DNA from: Mesaphorura yosii
Lineage: Eukaryota; Arthropoda; Collembola; Poduromorpha; Tullbergiidae
Assembly: GCA_009869945.1 (NCBI GenBank)
Contig: WIXG01000664.1
Span: forward strand, 1-27,906
Length of the DNA stretch: 27,906 bases
Direction of reading: 5' to 3'
A program made the position numbers and the translations under genes. Shown here one piece after another: positions 21,801-27,906 of the stretch. Under the pieces are notes generated by a model. The model saw nothing but the letters and a program-made list of their open reading frames with translations, did no database searches and had not been told where the DNA came from. The number at the start of each line of letters is the position of its first letter. The first letter of the stretch is position 1.

Positions 21801-22385
21801 AGGTTCTTTTTCTAGGATCGGGGTAATGGCGGCCTGTACAGCTTTGAGGAGCTCCGGATCAAGGCCCGACCCCTCGGCTTCGGACTCGGCCTTATCCCTC
21901 TCGAAGACGATGACCGTTCGATTCCCGTACTGGACTTCAAATACGACGTGGGTCGCACCCTCCCCAGCCCCCTCCAAGACTTCGGGCCTCATGAGCTCCT
22001 TCAGGTTCGGGTCGAAGAGGTTCACTCTCTCTTCCCTGAATAGGGCAGTGTGGAGGAGCGTAAGAGCCCCCTCCCTCCCTGCCCTCACTTCATGGGTCAA
22101 ATATAGGCTGGCTCCTGCTGGATTGACGAGCCCTGCGAGGAGGCTAAGCTGGAGTTCGCGGCTCACGTCCAGCCGGCGAGCTTTGGCGGTGAAGGAGTCC
22201 GAAGTAACCCAGCTTGTGAGAGTCACTGCCACGGCCTCGGGATTTCGGGTCACTTGAAGGAAGGGGGCGAGACGGTCCGCTGAGTCGAACAAATTGTGCA
22301 CAGGAAGGAAGGAGTCTGACCTGGCATCGTAGAAATCCCCAACTTGACCCCCACGGCCAAGTGCAGCCACAGAAATGCAGTCCAT
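18879..22385 (-). CDS. SNTX-like N-terminal domains fused to a P-loop GTPase, paralog A, 1168 aa
   Basis: One uninterrupted coding exon from ATG (22385-22383). The N-terminal block starts with VAALGRGGQVGDFYDARSD and runs to LFPIAVLRMYFG (about 265), matching the MACPF-like N-domain layout of the stonustoxin (SNTX) family. A helical FAT-like region follows (about 285-400), then a thioredoxin-like region (about 405-505, with VLFTCGDQRG and NWDLNVRLFIALCRD). Next comes a Cys-rich module (C540, C554, C563, C566, C580, C582, C594), then the GTPase domain: P-loop GETGVGKST (631-639), VDTPGVGD (723-730) and a strand ending FCFTFARST (793-801) where NKxD would be. A glycine-rich hydrophobic segment (IIKILTFGGIGATSAAGVLVG, 963-983) may enter a membrane. 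No signal peptide, so probably cytosolic. Function inferred only: nucleotide-driven switch joined to a pore-forming-type fold, possibly immunity. Stop TAA at 18881-18879; a minus-strand ATTAAA at 18830-18825 may be its poly(A) signal. Confidence 0.85.
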   Translation of the reverse strand: MDCISVAALGRGGQVGDFYDARSDSFLPVHNLFDSADRLAPFLQVTRNPEAVAVTLTSWVTSDSFTAKARRLDVSRELQLSLLAGLVNPAGASLYLTHEVRAGREGALTLLHTALFREERVNLFDPNLKELMRPEVLEGAGEGATHVVFEVQYGNRTVIVFERDKAESEAEGSGLDPELLKAVQAAITPILEKEPGGGGLGDFVWHRVSVFSDSFERRVDGQKEALSSLEQVLASLRSKSAAPESESGVPIRFSLFPIAVLRMYFGLKSPDLDSGPAQRHPIDESTSVNFVNLFEGMTKRRLELIHLQRLASEFEYAIMEEDQSHLWRHIRDCEEYEAELKTEFREGLLRERRGGTLEEGPPLDAIHAKFLQDLCSPKATEEALRHLSESLLRSASFAKLMLPEGVRFITPSTPLEEVLLSHDGEVYVLFTCGDQRGQVEGARGANWDLNVRLFIALCRDGKRKAEGAQPLYCIQATSPRLEDGSVVSKAIISKYKAGVLVTRDLGTSGIVSLGPTARRTWKAEEGRGKVERSALVKLPCPRSNHPATGPATPCSKESVYWRCSECFAFLEFGFDGHFYCSCGKVPAVEFEYNCGDWATHGLDSTSFDPTSLNTLLEGLQPAKQLNLLLLGETGVGKSTWINGFSNYVTYDSLGAAGGGRDVDVIPTRFSMLDGPNFDNVVEITSGPRDGARLGESGAVGQSRTQSPRSYVFSHGENGLVRLVDTPGVGDTRGIEQDMKNFTKIMDYISGLNEIHGICILMTSNVFRMSVSFQFCLQELLSLLHEDAVRNLVFCFTFARSTLYCPGNTRRTLEIFLREHENKNLPLSPFNNFCVDNESVRFLAALRHGLVYSKEETKDYEESWRRAVAETDRLLQQVATLQPHRTSLTLNLNKTRHLIQELVTHLQEAWRKIDERLRKAEVGSWAQDEGYGTLKKGRRESPSPQGRERKNLVAIWNRLKKSTIIKILTFGGIGATSAAGVLVGKRVGSGWVGQSGGLSGKAAEAPQRKKSEIEWGEEMPRTCSEPLLDAHNFIGRLHADYERENLHHISNLQEKLKAFLETYEKEGKMPLKSFFLDLLRFAEQKKGTVEMAEIIVLIRSICDHPLSDGATGQSILKVSRFGVTSEVSKTWTKFTELSRSWSDEKANKTFKGQKDYSGKDTREFRCFKL

Positions 22386-22415
22386 TCTAATTCCAATTCT
22401 AGCATTGGAGAACTT

Positions 22416-22440
22416 CTGAAAGAAAAGAAGAGAAGATGAG
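22416..22440 (-). other. 3' splice site (polypyrimidine tract + AG) just before the start of paralog A
   Basis: Read on the minus strand this is CATCTTCTCTTCTTTTCTTT ending in CAG, an almost pure pyrimidine tract with an AG at 22417-22416. The exon would begin at 22415, 30 bases before the ATG. This suggests a 5' UTR intron. Donor candidates (GTAAGA, GTGAGA on the minus strand near 22.6 kb) are ambiguous. The 30 bases are also open in frame, so an upstream coding exon is possible but not needed: the ATG fits the start of the domain. Confidence 0.55.
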
Positions 22441-23329
22441 TTAGAATTATTAATTATTAATTATTTCCCAGAATTGTAAACGAACCTTGGATTAATTGAT
22501 TGGATATTGATTCTTAATGTGTCTTGTTTGATCTGGATGCTCTGGTAGGAAGTAACTAAACGAATCTTATTTCCTTCCGCTTGTATCTCACTCCGGATTC
22601 TAGATCAACGGCCCAGGAATGTACTCTTCTTTCTTACTTCTTGATAATTTGGAGGAGACTCACCAAAATAATAAATAAAAATGTAAAAATAGATCGAGAT
22701 GGCCAAGACGCAGGAAAGGAGATGAAGAGATGAGGAAGAGTGCGCAATAGACGGACTGGATTGAGGTACCGTGCGGAGTCTGGGTCTTCTCATCTTCTCA
22801 TCCTTTGCGTCATGTCAGCCTACTTGAAACTTATAAAAGACTTAAAACGTATTTAATCTGTTCTGTTCTCATTCCAATGAGATTCGCCTCTGCATTTATA
22901 TCTGCCTTCTGTATATATGAAGTGGATGAGCTCAGAGAGATTTGGCAGAGGTCAAAATGATTAGTAAAAAGTCGACTCATCCTCATGAGTGTCATGAGTC
23001 AAGTCGTCAAGTCAAAGATTGTGCAAAAACTCATCTCCTGACTTTTTGATCCTTGATGTGGATTAATTGGAAATGAATGCAAAATCCTTTTGACCAGACC
23101 AGAGAGTCTCCATGATTAAGATTAACGGATACACGTTTTTAATATTCACAAGATCACAAGTAAGAAACATGATGAAAGACAGAAGTCTGGACTTTGGCAC
23201 TATATTTATATAACAATTTAGCCTCATCGCTCCATTTAGATCCCACTCTTTGAATTCTTGAGAAAGGTCCGAGCCGAATTAATTGGCAAGACGCCCAAAC
23301 TGAAGAGACCCGCTCCGATCCAGACCAGT

Positions 23330-23350
23330 CTTGTCTTGTCTTGTCTTGTC
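23330..23350 (+). repeat. (CTTGT)4 microsatellite
   Basis: Four perfect CTTGT units plus C, beginning 50 bases before the start of paralog B, followed by CTCCTCTTTC. With the following GATTAAG this pyrimidine-rich tract could act as a 3' splice site in the 5' leader. Confidence 0.7.
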
Positions 23351-23379
23351 TCCTCTTTCATGGTTGATTAAGAATTTCG

Positions 23380-26300
23380 ATGTATTCCGTCCCAGCCCTC
23401 GGCCGCACTGGCCACCGCCTTGGTGACCTCTACGATCTTCAAACTCACACATTCTGGAGTGGACAAAACCTCTTGACTTGCAGCGCAGAGAAGCTGTGCC
23501 ACTTCACACACTCTGCTTCATCCTCCAACACGAGAGCGAGTTACCTCGTCGGGGATTCTTATGAAAACAAGTGCAAGACCTTTGACGTGAATGGGGAGCT
23601 CAAACTCGGCGTTCTGGCGGATCTTTTTGGGGTTGAAGGGTCAGTAAAGTTTCTCCGCCATCGTAAAAGTTCGAATACATCGAAATCCGGGAGTCTTCTT
23701 TACAAGATCAGAACTGTGAAGGAGAGCTTGAACCTCTTCAATGCTGAGCTCAAGGATGAGAGGTACCTGACCCTGGAAAATGTGCAGAAGGTGCTGAAGT
23801 TGCGCCCGAACATGCACGTCGTGACAGAGATCCAGTATGGTGCCAACGTCATCGTGTGTTTTGAGAGCAGAGACGAGGAGAAGGTCAAGAGTACGAGTGG
23901 GGGAGGGGGCTTGAAGGCTGGCCTCCCCGAAATCCCTTTCATCTCACCCGCGGACGGGTCGGGATCCGGTGAAGTGGACGTAAGCAAGCTGAGCGGGAAG
24001 GAACTCGGCAACTTTGAGTCCCACGTCTTCGGGGATTTCATGTCCAATGAGAAAATTCCGGGAAATTGCGTGGAGGCGGTGAAGTACATGCAGAATGTCC
24101 CTGAGAAAGTGTGCCCCAAAGGCGTGGCCCTCCGCTATGGTCTTCTCCCCCTTGGAATAGTGAGTACAGTGTTGGGGGAACCAATGACTTTGGATGCACA
24201 ATTAGCCAGAATTGATGAGTCAACAATACAGGACATGATAAGACTATTTGAGGAAGTGGAGGGCCAGAACCAGACGATCGCGGATTTGGAGCGCCTCGTG
24301 GAGGAGTTCTCTTTCGTCGTGATGGAGGAGGACAGGGCGAAGCTCATTAAATGCAAGAATCAGCTGAAGGATTTCGAGACCTCCTTGAAAATGAAGGTTC
24401 GTGAAGGACTGCAAGCGGCTAGGAGCTCCGATTCGGATAGCTCGGGTTCCGCGATGGCGATCCCCACCATTGAAGAATTACAATCCGAGTTCAGCACCGC
24501 CAAAGGATCCCCACGCTCCAACAGGGCACGTGTGGAGGCCCTGAAAGCGATTTTGCTCCATTCGGTTTCCTTCGCGAGACTCCTTCTTCAAGAGGGCGCC
24601 TCCTTCATAACACAGAACAATCCTCTAGAGCACCAGCTCCACAAGCACCAAGACACTGACCTCTACTTGCTGTCCACGAACGGGGAGCACCGGGGGATCG
24701 GGTCGGGGGCTGGAGCGCGGGACTGGAACCTTAACAAACGTGTGTTCATCGGATTGTGCAGGGATGCAAAGGCCGTCGAGGGAGGGGATGGGGCTAAGCC
24801 CATCTTTTATGTCCAGGCCACGAGCTCTCGATTGGAGGACGATTCAATCATCTCCTTCGCCCAAATTTCCCGGTACAAAAACGGGATTCGCTTAGGCCAA
24901 AACTTGGCTTCCACAGCAAACAGGTACCCCGTCGCGAAGGCTACGGGGGCCCTCCAGTCATGGGTGCACAAACCACCCCAGAAGAAGGTGATAAAGCTCC
25001 CTTGCCCAAAGGGGCCCTGTGGAAGGGACAAACACTACTGGCACTGTGCAGCCTGCAAGAAACCTCTCGAATACGGACTTCGGGACGCTCACTTTTATTG
25101 TGACTGTGGATACGGTCCAGCCTCCTCCTTTAGTTATCATTGCGGGGATTTTGAGAAGCACGGGCTTGTATTCGGGGAATTTGCGGAGACTCAATGGAGA
25201 GAGCTCCTGACCGGGATCCGGTCGGGGCCAGAGACGAACCTCCTCGTGTTGGGGGAGACGGGGGTTGGGAAGTCGACGTGGATCAACGGTCTCGTTCACT
25301 ACCTCACGTACACCACTTTGAAGGAGGCGGCTGAGGGTGAGGATGTGAGTCTCATCCCGACCCAATTCTGGCAAGCGAATGAGGGAGGTCAGTTGGTCGA
25401 GATACGAAGTGGACCCGAGTCTGAGAATGAGCGGGTAGAGTCTGGAAAATCAGCCACAAAGTACCCAAAGTCGTACTTGTTTGCGTATGGGGAGGAGGAC
25501 ATGATCCAGATCATAGACACTCCAGGAGTCGGGGACACAGAAGGGATTGAGCAGGATGAGACGAACTTTGCTAATATCCTTCATCATATTTCACACATGG
25601 ATGATCTTCATGGGATCTGTATTCTACTCCATCCACAACTCTCTCGTGAAAGTGTGACCTTCCGGTTTTGTATAACTGAATTATTGAAACAATTACCAAA
25701 GAATGCAGCTGAGAACATTGTTTTCTGTTACACACACGCTTCGAATACGAAGTACATGGCAGGGAACACTGCACGGACCCTCACAAAGTTCCTGAAGGAC
25801 GCCGAACTTCAAACTTTGATCCCTGTCACAACCGACACGACGTACTTCCTGGAAAATAACTCTGTCCGCTTCCTCGCTGCTCGGAGAAATAAGTGGCCTT
25901 CCACGGAGGAGGAGGAGAGGGCACATGAGGAGTCATGGGCAAAATGCTACGAGCAAACGAGTCGCCTCATTCGTCACGTGCGGGAACGGCCACCCCACTT
26001 CACGGATGACACGATTTCACTCAACAAAGTCCGTGCTCTCCTCCTCGTCGTGACAGTCCCCATCGCAGACATCACAAAATTGTTGGAGGATAACATTGCC
26101 TTGGCGGAGGGGTACGAAAGAGAGTTGGAGGCTGCAGAGCGGGAGCGGAGACAGGGGAGGGAATCACCCGTTCCGCGAACATCCATCCCTATGGAGAAGC
26201 TGGTGGCAGAGTTGAGACCGTACCCCAAGATCAAATGTTACAACTCCACCTGTCCTAAACTGAAGGAGGACGCCGAGGGAGGAGAAGGGCAGTCTCACCA

Positions 26301-26958
26301 AATCGCGGACGAGCCCTTGGAACCTCGGGGCTGCTTCCCTTCATTCATAAGGAAGCCCAAAGCACCCTGCAAGTACTGCGGCTGTGATTGGAAGAAACAC
26401 CGACCGAGTTCATACCTTCTGACCCAGGTCCCAGACCGGAAGGAGCTGTCACCCGTTCTGCACGAGAGCGGGAGGACTATGGAGATTCTGGTCGAAACCC
26501 GGGCCTATACCGACAAGTTGAAGGAGGAGAAGGAGACACTTCTTGACTCTGTCTCTCAATTCGGAGCTTTCCTCGCCCACAACGCCTTCACACCCTACAA
26601 TGACACTCTGCCTGAGTACATAGAGTACTTGATTCGAATCGAGGAGGGGAAGCCACGAGTGGAGGGAGACGAGATGCGTGAGCGTAAGTTGCGTGAGACG
26701 AAGGTGGAGAGACTCAAAGGCATGCTGGAGTCATACAAGAAGAAAGTTGAAAGCCTCAAGGATGCGATTAAGGCGAAGCACGCCCGTGTCCTGGAGATGG
26801 CTGAGGTCAAGGAGAGGATGAAGGTCTTGTACGAGTTGGTAAGTGTTGGTAAGAAACTGATGGAGCTCGTGGAGATGGAGCAGGCTGCACAGATTCGGGA
26901 CATGGTCTTTAACCAACAAACTTACGTCCCCAAACGCTTCTTCAAAGAGACTCCTTGA
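23380..26958 (+). CDS. SNTX-like N-terminal domains fused to a P-loop GTPase, paralog B, 1192 aa
   Basis: Single coding exon. The start ATG is fixed by an in-frame TGA at 23365-23367 and by the conserved opening VPALGRTGHRLGDLYD. Same order as paralog A: MACPF-like N-domain (to about 265, ending near LRYGLLPLGIVSTVLG), helical FAT-like region (about 275-400), thioredoxin-like region (about 405-505, DWNLNKRVFIGLCRD), Cys module (C542, C547, C556, C559, C574, C576, C588), GTPase with GETGVGKST (625-633), IIDTPGVGD (711-719) and FCYTHASNT (782-790). It differs at the C-terminus: a second Cys cluster (C953, C958, then CKYCGCDWKKH at 997-1007), then a charged coiled coil (about 1040-1170). No signal peptide or membrane segment, so probably cytosolic; the coiled coil suggests oligomers. 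Divergent to paralog A. GTPase activity is expected from the P-loop and DTPG; role unproven. Stop TGA 26956-26958. Confidence 0.87.
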   Translation: MYSVPALGRTGHRLGDLYDLQTHTFWSGQNLLTCSAEKLCHFTHSASSSNTRASYLVGDSYENKCKTFDVNGELKLGVLADLFGVEGSVKFLRHRKSSNTSKSGSLLYKIRTVKESLNLFNAELKDERYLTLENVQKVLKLRPNMHVVTEIQYGANVIVCFESRDEEKVKSTSGGGGLKAGLPEIPFISPADGSGSGEVDVSKLSGKELGNFESHVFGDFMSNEKIPGNCVEAVKYMQNVPEKVCPKGVALRYGLLPLGIVSTVLGEPMTLDAQLARIDESTIQDMIRLFEEVEGQNQTIADLERLVEEFSFVVMEEDRAKLIKCKNQLKDFETSLKMKVREGLQAARSSDSDSSGSAMAIPTIEELQSEFSTAKGSPRSNRARVEALKAILLHSVSFARLLLQEGASFITQNNPLEHQLHKHQDTDLYLLSTNGEHRGIGSGAGARDWNLNKRVFIGLCRDAKAVEGGDGAKPIFYVQATSSRLEDDSIISFAQISRYKNGIRLGQNLASTANRYPVAKATGALQSWVHKPPQKKVIKLPCPKGPCGRDKHYWHCAACKKPLEYGLRDAHFYCDCGYGPASSFSYHCGDFEKHGLVFGEFAETQWRELLTGIRSGPETNLLVLGETGVGKSTWINGLVHYLTYTTLKEAAEGEDVSLIPTQFWQANEGGQLVEIRSGPESENERVESGKSATKYPKSYLFAYGEEDMIQIIDTPGVGDTEGIEQDETNFANILHHISHMDDLHGICILLHPQLSRESVTFRFCITELLKQLPKNAAENIVFCYTHASNTKYMAGNTARTLTKFLKDAELQTLIPVTTDTTYFLENNSVRFLAARRNKWPSTEEEERAHEESWAKCYEQTSRLIRHVRERPPHFTDDTISLNKVRALLLVVTVPIADITKLLEDNIALAEGYERELEAAERERRQGRESPVPRTSIPMEKLVAELRPYPKIKCYNSTCPKLKEDAEGGEGQSHQIADEPLEPRGCFPSFIRKPKAPCKYCGCDWKKHRPSSYLLTQVPDRKELSPVLHESGRTMEILVETRAYTDKLKEEKETLLDSVSQFGAFLAHNAFTPYNDTLPEYIEYLIRIEEGKPRVEGDEMRERKLRETKVERLKGMLESYKKKVESLKDAIKAKHARVLEMAEVKERMKVLYELVSVGKKLMELVEMEQAAQIRDMVFNQQTYVPKRFFKETP

Positions 26959-27024
26959 ACTTACCCTTCAATGCTTTATCCCCATTTAATCATTTAATTA
27001 CTGCCGCATTATTGTTCAAACTGC

Positions 27025-27030
27025 AATAAA
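27025..27030 (+). other. Poly(A) signal AATAAA of paralog B
   Basis: Exact AATAAA 67 bases after the stop codon of paralog B. Confidence 0.7.
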
Positions 27031-27107
27031 ACCGTTACCCCAAAATATGGTTATACAAGGTTCCCAAAAAAGAACAATTTCGTTGAGATTTCTTGACTTA
27101 TATTGTA

Positions 27108-27126
27108 TTAGGTTAGGTTAGGTTAG
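27108..27126 (+). repeat. Short interstitial telomere-type repeat (TTAGG)3 TTAG
   Basis: Three perfect TTAGG units plus TTAG. TTAGG is the telomere unit of most arthropods. At 19 bases it may be a chance run or a relic of repair at an internal break. Confidence 0.75.
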
Positions 27127-27668
27127 TTTCAAAAACCAAATTGTACTTTTTCGAATTTTTACCTACAAATATGAAGTTTCCAGTCTTGGGTTATCATGTG
27201 AAGTGAAAGAGATTGGTGGGAAACGCCACTATTTATTAAATCCACCGTCCAATTAGTAAATTGCAACATCCTCTGAATTCGCAAATCGTGACCAGATGCT
27301 GGTAATTCTCTCCACCACGACGGGAAGGACATGATTCGACCCAAATTCGCGAACTCTCATCCTCGCATTTTATGTCGTAGAATATAAACTGCGAACGTGT
27401 CTCATCCTCCGTAGTTTGCACTGAGTCATCAGGTCAACAATTTGATAAGAGAACGGAGTGACTCGACTCTGCATGAATTGTAAATGATTGTAGATTAACC
27501 TCATGAGTCTCCTCTTATCTTATCTCTTCCTCGTCACTCCATGGGAGAATTCCTATTGCTCGTTACTACGATTCTATTCCGTTTTCGTACCTGCAATTAT
27601 TAACACAGAGACAGAAAAGTGTGAACCAGACCTGGACTCATTGAAATTGAAATACGACGTAGTAAGAA

Positions 27669-27863
27669 ATGGCCCTTAGAAACGAAAAGGAAATGGACAA
27701 GGACTTGGAATTGGTCCAGCCCCCTACCGACTTGAAATTCCGGGAATCTAAATACTTTAAAAAGTTAACCCAGTACGCCAAGTCGGACCGAAACAATACT
27801 GTGAAAAACTTAATGAAAATGTTCTGTTTTGCCCCTTTTTTCGGCATTGAAATCGTATCGTAA
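27669..27863 (+). CDS. Possible small protein or exon, 64 aa, unrecognised
   Basis: ATG with G at -3 and +4 (GAA ATG G), open to TAA. The product is charged and Lys-rich (KFRESKYFKKLTQYAKSDRN) with a short hydrophobic end (MFCFAPFFGIEIV). Amino-acid balance is protein-like, but there is no known domain or clear splice site, and the window ends soon after. It may be a small gene, an exon, or chance. Confidence 0.25.
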   Translation: MALRNEKEMDKDLELVQPPTDLKFRESKYFKKLTQYAKSDRNNTVKNLMKMFCFAPFFGIEIVS

Positions 27864-27906
27864 AACGATGCGGAAACTGTGCGGGTCAACTCAACACAGG
27901 CCGATT
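27864..27906. other. Window end, nothing visible
   Basis: Only 43 bases remain after the small frame; no feature can be supported. Confidence 0.4.

Larger units (their letters stand above)
22386..23379. promoter_or_regulatory. Shared spacer between two divergent SNTX-GTPase genes
   Basis: About 1 kb between the two start codons; it must hold both promoters unless leaders extend further. Plus-strand TATA-like elements are TATAAAAG at 22832-22839, with TCATTC (arthropod initiator-like) about 39 bases downstream, and TATATTTATATAA at 23201-23213, upstream of the plus gene. A TATATATG sits near 22912. On the minus strand a TATAAAT reads from about 22900. Which ones are used cannot be decided by eye. 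A minus-strand 60-codon frame in the spacer (22605-22793) is not supported as a gene. Confidence 0.45.
26959..27668. other. 3' UTR and intergenic DNA
   Basis: Holds the poly(A) signal of paralog B, the short TTAGG run at 27108-27126 and AT-rich sequence. Minus-strand open frames at 27159-27421 overlap one another and show no recognisable domain. Confidence 0.5.

Noticed and set aside
21583..22257. 224-codon plus-strand frame antisense to paralog A
   Set aside because: It mirrors the coding frame of a highly conserved protein and is Ser/Leu/Pro-rich without any recognisable domain.
27159..27421. Two minus-strand frames of about 60 codons
   Set aside because: Overlapping frames with no known domain, in the 3' flank of paralog B.
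1..27906. tRNA, rRNA, CRISPR array, transposase or reverse transcriptase genes, bacterial operons
   Set aside because: No B-box-like GGTTCGAATCC with a cloverleaf, no spaced direct repeats, no transposase or RT motifs, and gene structure is eukaryotic.

Overview
The window looks like nuclear DNA of a small arthropod, most likely a springtail (Collembola). Five points suggest this. One gene has five exons split by short introns (69-99 bp) with GT-AG borders. AATAAA polyadenylation signals follow several stop codons. Long stretches hold no genes. There is a short run of the arthropod telomere unit TTAGG. The protein families present (a membrane-tailed GMC oxidoreductase, SNTX-like GTPase proteins, an expansin-like double-psi beta-barrel exon) fit a soil arthropod. 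The assignment is an inference from gene content, not from a marker gene.

Left part (1-8.6 kb, all on +): the 3' portion of a GMC oxidoreductase gene that begins upstream of the window; the first coding exon of a class A GPCR (TM1-TM2) whose remaining exons I could not find; an unrecognised reading frame on the minus strand near 2.7-3.0 kb; and a very large single-exon gene for a secreted, mostly disordered Pro/Thr/Ser/Gly-rich protein of 1281 residues.

Middle part (8.6-18.8 kb): a five-exon minus-strand beta-1,3-galactosyltransferase (GT31, type II Golgi protein, 465 aa), reconstructed here exon by exon. It lies tail to tail with the secreted-protein gene. Upstream of it are about 7.5 kb with no recognisable gene. 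That stretch ends at a lone last exon of a double-psi beta-barrel (expansin/RlpA/barwin-like) protein.

Right part (18.8-27.9 kb): the most interesting segment. Two large paralogous proteins (1168 and 1192 aa) are encoded head to head, about 1 kb apart, each in one uninterrupted coding exon. Their N-terminal ~510 residues match the layout I know from the stonustoxin (SNTX) family: a MACPF-like N-domain, a helical FAT-like domain and a thioredoxin-like domain. In place of the PRY-SPRY domain of fish toxins they carry a conserved Cys-rich, zinc-ribbon-like module followed by a P-loop GTPase domain (GETGVGKST, DTPGVGD). The tails then differ: the minus-strand protein has a glycine-rich hydrophobic segment, the plus-strand protein a second Cys cluster and a coiled coil. 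These are probably intracellular proteins that couple a pore-forming-type fold to nucleotide-dependent switching, perhaps in defence. The function is unproven.
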